This document shows positions 31,951 to 37,322 of a stretch of 37,322 bases of DNA, piece after piece. The position numbers and the translations under genes were made by a program. Where the stretch lies: assembly GCF_019396325.1 (NCBI RefSeq), contig NZ_JAHKRO010000088.1, positions 1 through 37,322 on the forward strand, given 5' to 3'. The notes below the pieces were generated by a model. The model ran no database searches and was not told the DNA's origin. It saw only the letters and a list, made by a program, of their open reading frames with translations. The stretch comes from Nonomuraea ceibae (GTDB lineage: Bacteria; Actinomycetota; Actinomycetes; Streptosporangiales; Streptosporangiaceae). The first letter of the stretch is position 1; each line of letters starts with the position of its first letter.

Positions 31951-32106
31951 GTTATGGGTCACACCTGATTTTCGGACGAGTCACCAAATGTCAGCACAAG
32001 GCACCAGGCGACGCACCGACACGCCCCCTCCCCGCCCATGACAGGTGGAACACTTCGCCGCGTGTGCCCACCCTTCGCAGTCGCCCGAACCCCTCAGGCC
32101 ACCGGC
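31951..32106. other. Non-coding stretch, probable promoter region of the Y RNA/Ro60 unit
   Basis: No gene with a ribosome-binding site is visible here on either strand. The minus-strand transcript of the Y RNAs must start in this stretch or in the hairpins below it. On that strand CCATAAC (about 31952-31958) could be a -10, but no convincing -35 is seen. Composition is less GC-rich than the biosynthetic cluster. Confidence 0.3.
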
Positions 32107-32337
32107 CTACGGACGGCCAGGGCCGCCCTCCCGGCCATCGCGAGGCCGAGGCCCCACGGGAGGCACACGGTGCTGATCGTTCCGTTCCACCAGCGCCATG
32201 ACCCCTGACGCCACCATGAAGGCAATCCCGATAAGGGCGAAGGTGACCCCCGACATGCCTCCCGACATAAATGCGGCGACAATCAGCGCGAGTAAGCCGA
32301 GCCCGATGAAACAGAGCAGTATGTCGCGATTTCTCAT
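32107..32337 (-). CDS. Small membrane protein, function unknown
   Basis: A 76-residue protein from an ATG at 32337 (MRNRDILLCFIGLGLL). It has two hydrophobic segments, about residues 7-25 and 29-47, followed by a polar Arg/Pro/Gly-rich tail. No family is recognised and no good ribosome-binding site is visible; an upstream TTG at 32379 would extend it and overlap the preceding gene. The alternating hydrophobic pattern supports it being real. Confidence 0.4.
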   Translation of the reverse strand: MRNRDILLCFIGLGLLALIVAAFMSGGMSGVTFALIGIAFMVASGVMALVERNDQHRVPPVGPRPRDGREGGPGRP

Positions 32338-32375
32338 GGCGAGTAAGCGTAGGGCTAACGACCTGTCGGAACCGA

Positions 32376-32561
32376 TCAACTCGCCCAGAGAACGAGCTTC
32401 CCGTACAGAATCGCACTGAACCAGGCGACGAACATCAGCGTTACTGCCACACGAGCATCCCTACGCTCCCGATCCGTCCGACCTGGCCACCGTGCTCTTG
32501 CGAGCAACATGACGGCCACCGCCCCGAGGGCGAGGGTCCCGAAGACCTCGACAGTGGTCAC
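32376..32561 (-). CDS. Small two-helix membrane protein, function unknown
   Basis: A 61-residue protein starting at a GTG (VTTVEVFGTLALGAVAVMLL). Two hydrophobic helices, about residues 5-22 and 38-58, are separated by an Arg/Asp-rich loop. No clear ribosome-binding site. It lies just ahead of the other small membrane protein on the same strand, so the two may form a pair. Confidence 0.4.
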   Translation of the reverse strand: MTTVEVFGTLALGAVAVMLLARARWPGRTDRERRDARVAVTLMFVAWFSAILYGKLVLWAS

Positions 32562-32800
32562 GGCGCGAAGATACTACGACCACAGCCCGCTCTCCAGCCC
32601 GAATTCCGCCAAGCAAGACCCACGGCCCAATCAGGGAGCAACAGCGATCGCCCCAGCCACAGCCGGCGGCCGGCCACAGCCAGGAAATTCCGACCGGCAG
32701 GCTCACACAAGCGGTCACCCGGAATCCCGCTCGATGACCATGTACTCTCTCGATCTCGTGGGCCTGTGCCCCAAATGATCCATGGTGAATGGAGCGGCTC

Positions 32801-33324
32801 GTGCTGACCGGCGACCTTGTACGGCTACGCCCCCTTGAACCCTCCGACGCCGAGCTGATGTGGCGTTGGAATCATGACCCCGAGGTCGGACGCTGGATGT
32901 TCGGCAGCTATCCGGAGTCGCTCGCACAGATCACCGAACGCTTCGAGGAACTCCCCCGCAACTCCTATGCCAGCGCCTTCTTCGCGTCGAACCGCTCGAC
33001 AAAAGCCAGTTGATCGGCTCAGTACGCGTCCGCGACGCCGAACCCGAGACCGGCGCCGCCGAACTCGACCTTCGGATCGGCGACAAAGAATATTGGGGCC
33101 GCGGCTACGCCACCGACACCGTGAGAGTGATCTGCCGATACGGCTTCGCGGAAATGCGCCTCCACAGGATCCGGCTCACCGTGGTCGCGGAGAACACCGC
33201 CGCCATCCGCGTCTACGAAAAGGCCGGCTTCATCGTGGAGGGCCGCGAACGAGAAGCCTTCCGCCGGAACGGCACGTGGCACGACATGGTCATCATGGGC
33301 CTTCTGGAGGGCGACCTACGCTGA
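32801..33324 (+). pseudogene. GNAT-family N-acetyltransferase, interrupted by a frameshift
   Basis: The first part (GTG at 32801 with GGAG 6 nt upstream) reads VLTGDLVRLRPLEPSDAEL and MWRWNHDPEVGRWMFGSYPES, a RimJ/RimL-type N-terminus. It runs to a stop near 33012. The rest continues in another frame: LIGSVRVRD, then GDKEYWGRGYATDTVRV with the acetyl-CoA-binding segment, and NTAAIRVYEKAGFIVEGRERE. A single missing base near 32984 (FF followed by RVEPLDKSQ in the other frame) joins the two halves exactly. This is either a genuine inactivating deletion or a sequencing error. Confidence 0.8.
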
Positions 33325-33414
33325 CCGGACACCCGAATCGCCAGACACGCCCGGCAAAAGAACGGCGGCAGCATCATGGTCGGCGGGCGGGCAGCGGGAT
33401 GGACCGTATTCGTC

Positions 33415-33735
33415 TCACCCGCGGACGACCTGCCAGAACCACCAGGCGAGAACCCCGATCCCCACGACGGCCAGCACGCCGGCGAGAATCGGCATCTCGT
33501 ACTGGAGAAGCATCGGGAGGCCCACGGCGCACCCCATGGCGACACCGATGACGACGCCTTTCGTGCTCATCGGCTCTTCGGCCCACGGCGGTGTGTCCGC
33601 CTGCCGCATGTCCGCCTGATGGCCGGCATGCTCCGCTGCCTGTTGCGGCAGCGGTTCCCACAGCGTGCCGCAGTCAGGGCAGCGCCACCGCTCGCCAATG
33701 GCCGAACCGGAGCAGGTGCACTGGTGGTCGGTCAC
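33415..33735 (-). CDS. Small zinc-ribbon membrane protein, function unknown
   Basis: A 106-residue protein from a GTG overlapping the preceding stop (GTGA). The N-terminus has CTC and CPDC spacing suggestive of a zinc ribbon (CTCSGSAIGERWRCPDC). The C-terminal third holds two hydrophobic segments (KGVVIGVAMGCAVGLPMLL and ILAGVLAVVGIGVLAWWFW). It is the last gene of a chain of tiny overlapping genes typical of actinomycete mobile elements. An internal ATG (MSTKGVV) could express the membrane part alone. Confidence 0.55.
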   Translation of the reverse strand: MTDHQCTCSGSAIGERWRCPDCGTLWEPLPQQAAEHAGHQADMRQADTPPWAEEPMSTKGVVIGVAMGCAVGLPMLLQYEMPILAGVLAVVGIGVLAWWFWQVVRG

Positions 33736-33875
33736 GGCGTCGTCCCTCCGCAGGTGCGGCACGGCCGCCAGCCCTCCGCCACGGCCTCGCTCAGTTCCGC
33801 GGACTCGATCGGCTCCTGGCCACAGCCACTCTTCTGGGGCGGCGTCCACTCTCCGGGATGCCGTTCCAGGATCAC
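33732..33875 (-). CDS. Very small protein with CxxC motif, function unknown
   Basis: A 47-residue protein starting at a GTG (VILERHPGEWTPPQKSGCGQE) with the strong ribosome-binding site GGAGGAAGG. That site is made of the last codons of the preceding gene, whose stop overlaps the start (GTGA). The end WRPCRTCGG is a zinc-binding-like CxxC. Coupling on both sides supports a real gene despite its size. Confidence 0.55.
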   Translation of the reverse strand: MILERHPGEWTPPQKSGCGQEPIESAELSEAVAEGWRPCRTCGGTTP

Positions 33876-34090
33876 CCTTCCTCCAACAGGTCGATCTGCC
33901 CTTCGACAGCCCATCCTCGCGGCACTCCGGTGATCCGCAACGGCTTCCGGGGAGCCAGCCCCAGCTTGGAAGCACAGCCCGGCCCCAACCCCAACGCGCG
34001 GGACTCCGGGGTCCTGAGGGTGTGCTTGCAGGCCGCACACTTGGCGACATGGTCGAGGGCGGCAGGCTCGGTGAGATCGAGAAGGTTCAT
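33872..34090 (-). CDS. DUF6011-like small zinc-binding protein
   Basis: A 72-residue protein (MNLLDLTEPAALDHVAKCAAC) with CAAC near residue 17, TPESRALGLGPGCASK, and a basic middle. The Cys-x2-Cys ... SRALGxGPxC layout matches what I remember of DUF6011 proteins, which are common in actinophages and integrative elements. The ATG at 34090 overlaps the stop of the phosphatase gene (TGATG). Confidence 0.6.
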   Translation of the reverse strand: MNLLDLTEPAALDHVAKCAACKHTLRTPESRALGLGPGCASKLGLAPRKPLRITGVPRGWAVEGQIDLLEEG

Positions 34091-34506
34091 CAGAACCGGC
34101 CTCCAGCCACCTGCAGCACGGTCAACCCGAGCCGCCGCCACATCGCGACCACGGACGCCCGGTCGTCGATCACCCCGTCGATCCGGAGGTGAGCGAAATG
34201 CCGCTCGTAGATCTCCCGCTTCACGACCGTGTCAGCCCGGTTGTCTCCGTTGCCTCGCATCCACAGCCCTTCCGTGTCGTCCCAGTAGCCGACATGGGCG
34301 CGCAGCCATTTCTCCGTCTGGCGCCGGCACCTCTCCTTCCTACCGGACACGTAGGCGATGCGGTGTTCGTCACGCAGCAGCGCTTGAACGATCGCGACGA
34401 CGGGCGGGTTCGGCTGGTCCTCACCCACCCGATCCCACTCGTACGGTCCGCGATCGCCGCGTAACGCGAGTGTGCCGTCGATGTCCACAAGCCAGAGGCT
34501 GTTCAC
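34090..34506 (-). CDS. Polynucleotide-kinase-type HAD phosphatase
   Basis: A 138-residue HAD-fold protein. DIDGT near residue 8 carries the catalytic aspartates, YVSGRKERCRRQTEKWL supplies motif II, and VIDDRASVVAMWRRLGL supplies the final acidic motif. This is the layout of the phosphatase domain of phage T4 polynucleotide kinase, which removes 3' phosphates from nucleic acid ends. No kinase domain is present. It overlaps both neighbours by 1-4 bp. Such stand-alone domains are frequent in actinophages; its position near the Ro60 locus may be coincidence. Confidence 0.75.
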   Translation of the reverse strand: MNSLWLVDIDGTLALRGDRGPYEWDRVGEDQPNPPVVAIVQALLRDEHRIAYVSGRKERCRRQTEKWLRAHVGYWDDTEGLWMRGNGDNRADTVVKREIYERHFAHLRIDGVIDDRASVVAMWRRLGLTVLQVAGGRF

Positions 34507-34757
34507 GCCCCCTCCTCCACCCCAGTGTCTCGCAACCCCACCAACTCGTACGCGACGCTGCTCAGGGCATCGATCAGGCCAATCATCCGGGTGGCGGTCA
34601 CGTCATGGACGGCACCCGACGGAGCAGGTGAGACCCACATCAGCCGTCCCCCAGGACCCGTTCTCATTCGCCACTTCTCCACGCCAATCCCATCGCGGTC
34701 TACGCCGTCGACGAAAAGCGCACCGGCCACTGTCCATATAGTGACGGAGATGGTCAC
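34503..34757 (-). CDS. Hypothetical small protein, first gene of the tiny-gene chain
   Basis: An 84-residue protein from a GTG at 34757 (VTISVTIWTVAGALFVDGVD). AGGA lies about 10 nt upstream. The sequence has an N-terminal beta-rich half and a C-terminal helix (ATRMIGLIDALSSVAYELVGL). No family recognised. Its stop overlaps the phosphatase start (ATGA), supporting co-translation. Confidence 0.5.
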   Translation of the reverse strand: MTISVTIWTVAGALFVDGVDRDGIGVEKWRMRTGPGGRLMWVSPAPSGAVHDVTATRMIGLIDALSSVAYELVGLRDTGVEEGA

Positions 34758-34975
34758 TCGTATTGTTCCTAGCGCCTATCTTCCTGTCGGCAGGATGCGC
34801 CGTGGCAGGTTCGTGGCTGCCGCTCAGGGCGACGACCTCCCACGCCTTAAGCCTGGCTGCCCACAGAGTCCCGCTTGTCTCATCGATCCAGCGCATCGTC
34901 ATCCGGCGGACGATGAGGCGGTATCCCTTTTCGGACCCACCAGTTCTGTCATCGGCATGTGCCACGATCATCACT

Positions 34976-35101
34976 ATGGACATCGACGAGTTCTGGCACC
35001 TGATCGAGCGCTCCGCACAACATCGTCCGAACGAAGCGCGCCTGCAATGGCTGCAACAGGAGCTCATGCGACGACCCGTCGAGGACATTGGCGATCAGTA
35101 G
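34976..35101 (+). pseudogene. DUF4240-like remnant
   Basis: Only 41 codons (MDIDEFWHLIERSAQ, then LQWLQQELMRRPVEDI). This matches the beginning of DUF4240 proteins, which start with a DEFWxLI helix and are normally well over 100 residues. The reading stops where the domain would continue, so this is a truncated copy. About 220 bp before it hold no convincing gene. Confidence 0.45.
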
Positions 35102-35124
35102 CACGCTTGTTCGAGAATGCTCGG

Positions 35125-35466
35125 ATGGAGACGACGCGCGTTGAACTGCACGGATGGCCGCACAACCACGGGCCAGGAGGCTGGGTCGCGCCACACGGCG
35201 ACCCCGTCTCGCGGTGGCATGTCACCCGCGTGTACGCCCGCTACGTCGCCCCCGAGATCAAACCAGGGCAGCGAAGACCAGACGGGAGACCGTTGAAGCG
35301 GCGGTTCGAGATGCGCGCCTACCTCGTGGATCTGGACGGGCAGCCGATGGAGCTACCCGACTACGAGCGCGTGCTCGTACACCAGGTGCCGCCCGTCGGC
35401 TGGTGGATGATCAAACCGGTGGATGACGACTACCTGGAAGGCATCGAGAAGTATCGGCAGGAATGA
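35125..35466 (+). CDS. Hypothetical protein
   Basis: A 113-residue protein (METTRVELHGWPHNHGPGGW) with mixed charge and several aromatic residues. It ends KPVDDDYLEGIEKYRQE. Composition and codon bias look like coding DNA, and overlapping alternatives are less convincing. No family or motif is recognised. Ribosome-binding site is weak (GAGAA about 10 nt upstream). Confidence 0.45.
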   Translation: METTRVELHGWPHNHGPGGWVAPHGDPVSRWHVTRVYARYVAPEIKPGQRRPDGRPLKRRFEMRAYLVDLDGQPMELPDYERVLVHQVPPVGWWMIKPVDDDYLEGIEKYRQE

Positions 35467-35486
35467 TCAGGCTTCCAAGGGGCGGG

Positions 35487-35759
35487 TTAGACGGATTTCA
35501 CCCACGAGCGGGCCACTTTGGGAGGCATCGCCAGTTCATCCTGGACGAGTTGGATCGCCTGCTCTTCCTGGCCGCGCACCTTGAGTTGACGTATCCGACC
35601 GATGAGCTCGGTAGCCCTAAAGGTGTCTGTGTACTTCAAGACGCGGCGTTGCCGCACGCCTTTGATCATCGACACCAAGAAGAGGATCCATAAGGAGATG
35701 AAGACTAGGGCGAATACTCCTACGAAGATCGCTGAAGCTAACTCACCAGTGCTGGGCAT
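35487..35759 (-). CDS. Small membrane-anchored protein with L7/L12-C-terminal-like region
   Basis: A 90-residue protein with one hydrophobic helix (about residues 9-31, SAIFVGVFALVFISLWILF), then a basic KGVRQRR segment. Its second half, ELIGRIRQLKVRGQEEQAIQLV, resembles the ribosomal-protein-L7/L12-like small proteins common in actinomycetes. Function of that group is not known to me. It faces the gene at 35125 tail to tail. Confidence 0.5.
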   Translation of the reverse strand: MPSTGELASAIFVGVFALVFISLWILFLVSMIKGVRQRRVLKYTDTFRATELIGRIRQLKVRGQEEQAIQLVQDELAMPPKVARSWVKSV

Positions 35760-35808
35760 GACGTGATCTTAGGTGTATCCGGGCGGGCTCAGCCCAAAGC
35801 GGAGGCGT

Positions 35809-36134
35809 TCAGCGTGAGAGAACGATTCCTTCTGACCCGCCCGGAGGTCTAGGGGCGTGGTGGCAGCGAGACACGGTGATGCTCTTGCGGTACGTCTCGA
35901 ACGCTTCCGCCTTCATGTCCACCACCATGCTGCCGTCGCCGTGCCGCCGGAACAGGGTCCGACCGCGTACGGGCCGACGAGCCCCCGATACACCTCGCAG
36001 CGGGTTCCGTCTTCAGGGTTGAGCCCTTCGGACCGCATCCATTCCAGGAACGGCTCGTACGGGTGGTGCTCGCCCTTGTCGAGGTTGGCGCGCACGTCTA
36101 CGACGAGGTACGGCTTGCGCCAGCAGAGCCGCAT
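35809..36134 (-). pseudogene. Hypothetical mobile-element protein with probable frameshift
   Basis: The ATG at 36134 overlaps the preceding stop (TGATG). It reads MRLCWRKPYLVVDVRANLD, then HHPYEPFLEWMRSEGLNPED and CEVYRGLVGPYAV. After that the same frame becomes low-complexity and ends near 35913. The neighbouring frame continues protein-like: TLFRRHGDGSMVVDMKAEAF, ETYRKSITVSRCHH, ending at 35809. A shift near 35961 (two extra G or one missing base) joins them. No family recognised. Confidence 0.5.
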
Positions 36135-36658
36135 CAGTCGCTCACCCACTCAGCGTTGAAGCCGGGACGGAGGCGGCGGGCGGTGGCCAGAGCCATAAGC
36201 GTGTCGCACGGGAACTTGCCAATCCGCGAGCCATCCCAGTCGAAGCAGCACACCTCACACACCGATCCGGGATCCATCAGCTTGCGATACTCCACCCGCC
36301 CGTAGCCATCCACAGGCTGGTGCAGGTCGAGTATGCGAAGCTCGGCTTCGCAGCGGGCGATAGTGTCCCTGGGCTGATGGGTGACGATGTGGTCAGCGGC
36401 TTCCCGCTTCCACACGCCACCGCCGTCCTCGTACGCGGCTGTAGCCACGCCAGACCGGGCGGGCACCACATCGTGCAGTTCCTCGCTCCACTCCGTGCCG
36501 GACTCTGCGGTGGGCGCTCCGTGGATCTGCCAGGCGTCCCCGCACCCGTACTGGCCAGTGTTCACCCACGGGCCAGGAGAGGCTTCGTCAGCAGCGCGGG
36601 CAGCTTCGAGGTCTGTGGTGATCGTGGAGCGCAGCCACGAGAGCATGTCGGAGGCCAT
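36134..36658 (-). CDS. DUF6221-like protein
   Basis: A 174-residue protein. The N-terminal helix MLSWLRSTITTDLEAARAAD is followed by a central AADHIVTHQPRDTIARCEAELRIL, the hallmark of DUF6221 as I remember it. The C-terminus ALATARRLRPGFNAEWVSD also fits the usual ending. Members are abundant in actinomycete integrative elements and phages; no biochemical role is known to me. Start and stop both overlap neighbours (TGATG). Confidence 0.65.
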   Translation of the reverse strand: MASDMLSWLRSTITTDLEAARAADEASPGPWVNTGQYGCGDAWQIHGAPTAESGTEWSEELHDVVPARSGVATAAYEDGGGVWKREAADHIVTHQPRDTIARCEAELRILDLHQPVDGYGRVEYRKLMDPGSVCEVCCFDWDGSRIGKFPCDTLMALATARRLRPGFNAEWVSD

Positions 36659-36942
36659 CAGTCAGCCAGCCGATAACGCTCGATGGCACGCCTCGCCTGC
36701 TCGAGGATCCTGTCGGCGTCATCGTCCTTCGCCACCGCCGGTTCGGCGTACCGGTCCACGACCTCGACCGTGTCGGGGACGATCAGCAGAGCGCGAGCGC
36801 CAGCGCTGGTCTTGAACCGGTCCCACTGCTCGGCCGCCTGCTCGTCCATGTCCACGTCGTGTTGGTCCACGATCAGCGCGAACGGCTCTTCTACGTCGTC
36901 GCCTTTGACCACCGTCGGAAGAGGAAGGATCTGGATGCGCAT
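36658..36942 (-). CDS. Hypothetical acidic protein
   Basis: A 94-residue protein from an ATG at 36942 with GGAG 5 nt upstream. It reads MRIQILPLPTVVKGDDVEEP, then FALIVDQHDVDMDEQAAEQWD and ends in a helix EQARRAIERYRLAD. Acidic, no transmembrane segment, no recognised family. It is the first gene of the minus-strand group including the DUF6221-like gene. Confidence 0.55.
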   Translation of the reverse strand: MRIQILPLPTVVKGDDVEEPFALIVDQHDVDMDEQAAEQWDRFKTSAGARALLIVPDTVEVVDRYAEPAVAKDDDADRILEQARRAIERYRLAD

Positions 36943-37190
36943 GACTTCTCCAGGGGTGTTCAGGGGGTTAGGTACGGCCCGCCATCCCACCCCCCAGCGG
37001 AGAGCGGGCCGCACGTAGAAGGGTGGCGGGTCCGGTCGGCGACCTCGCCAAAGACACCGACCGGACCCGACCAGGGTGGGCTCACACGCAGCACGGGGGC
37101 ACTGCGGAGCCGGCGCACTCCTCGGGGAAGAGAGCGCGCGTCTTGACGTGTCTACGGCTGTATAGGGCCGGACATGCGAAAGCCCCCACC
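36943..37190. other. Non-coding stretch with a hairpin near its right end
   Basis: About 250 bp with no convincing gene on either strand. It should hold the promoter of the minus-strand genes; on that strand CCCTATACAG near 37160-37169 could supply a -10. A GC hairpin (AAGCCC/GGGCTT) near 37179-37199 may terminate transcription from either side. Confidence 0.35.
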
Positions 37191-37194
37191 GCTC

Positions 37195-37322
37195 GGGCTT
37201 GGGTTCTAGGGTTCGTTGCAACACCCCACTTCAGGGGATGCGATGGACTTCGAGATCCGCAAGGTGCGCAAGGCGCAGGGGGCGAAGAAGCTCCGGGCTG
37301 AGCGGGAGGAATACTTTCGGCT
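37195..37322 (+). mobile_element. Left end of a probable IS30-family element
   Basis: The window ends inside this feature. Sequence around 37200-37230 (GGGTTCTAGGGTTCGTTGCA) looks like a terminal-repeat region, but the other end is not visible, so the boundary is a guess. The reading frame that starts at 37243 is the reason for the family call. Confidence 0.45.
37243..37322 (+). CDS. Partial IS30-family transposase (N-terminus)
   Basis: Twenty-six codons are visible (MDFEIRKVRKAQGAKKL, then RAEREEYFR) from an ATG preceded by AGGGG at 5 nt. The opening, basic and followed by REEYFRL, is how actinomycete IS30 transposases begin as I remember them, ahead of a helix-turn-helix. The rest is outside the window. 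Confidence 0.5.
   Translation, partial: MDFEIRKVRKAQGAKKLRAEREEYFR

Noticed and set aside
32874..33551. A 225-codon plus-strand frame over the acetyltransferase
   Set aside because: Arg/Pro/His-rich low-complexity translation without motifs; the GNAT frames explain this DNA.

Overview
The window is high-GC (roughly 70 percent or more) actinobacterial DNA with tightly packed, translationally coupled genes. The style suggests a filamentous actinomycete, possibly Streptosporangiales, but nothing seen fixes the genus. It has three parts.

(1) Positions 1-29619: most of a lipopeptide biosynthetic cluster, all on the minus strand. Reading in the direction of transcription from 29553, it starts with a highly reducing type II polyketide system. 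This holds two ACPs, six ketosynthase-family proteins (three with full catalytic residues, three shortened or altered), a double-hotdog protein, an alpha/beta hydrolase, a FabL/FabI-like enoyl reductase, a dedicated acetyl-CoA carboxylase (AccD-AccA fusion, BCCP, biotin carboxylase), two hotdog dehydratases, a FabG-type ketoreductase and a DsbA/HCCA-isomerase-like protein. Next come the genes that hand the acyl chain to peptide synthesis: a fatty acyl-AMP ligase, an acyl-CoA-dehydrogenase-like enzyme, a third ACP and a free-standing condensation domain. A second, degenerate ligase-like gene follows. The last operon encodes SbnA-like and SbnB-like enzymes for L-2,3-diaminopropionate (Dap), an MbtH protein, an A-PCP-C-A-PCP synthetase, an ornithine-carbamoyltransferase-like enzyme and the first codons of another gene, perhaps an acyl-CoA dehydrogenase. 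The first A domain reads like a glutamine domain and the second like a threonine domain. Since carbamoylated Dap (3-ureidoalanine, albizziine) is an isostere of glutamine, I infer an unsaturated-acyl-ureidoalanyl(or ureidodehydroalanyl)-threonine backbone. No thioesterase domain, malonyl transacylase, phosphopantetheinyl transferase, regulator or exporter is visible, so the cluster continues to the left. Two operons share a promoter-proximal direct repeat.

(2) Positions 29640-31950: an RNA-protein locus on the minus strand. A Ro60/TROVE protein gene is preceded by three head-to-tail noncoding RNA units. Each unit has a long outer stem, a near-invariant 19-nt strand that closely resembles the Ro60-binding strand of Y RNAs, and a tRNA-like domain. 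That domain has complete D and T arms but is circularly permuted, with the acceptor stem closed by a 4-6 nt loop. I interpret these as YrlA-type bacterial Y RNAs in an unusual tandem triplet.

(3) Positions 32100-37322: an accessory region of small genes of mobile-element character. It contains two small membrane proteins, a frameshifted GNAT acetyltransferase, a minus-strand chain of tiny overlapping genes including a polynucleotide-kinase-type phosphatase and a DUF6011-like protein, a DUF4240 remnant, an L7/L12-like small membrane protein, a second frameshifted gene, a DUF6221-like protein, and the start of what looks like an IS30-family transposase at the right edge.
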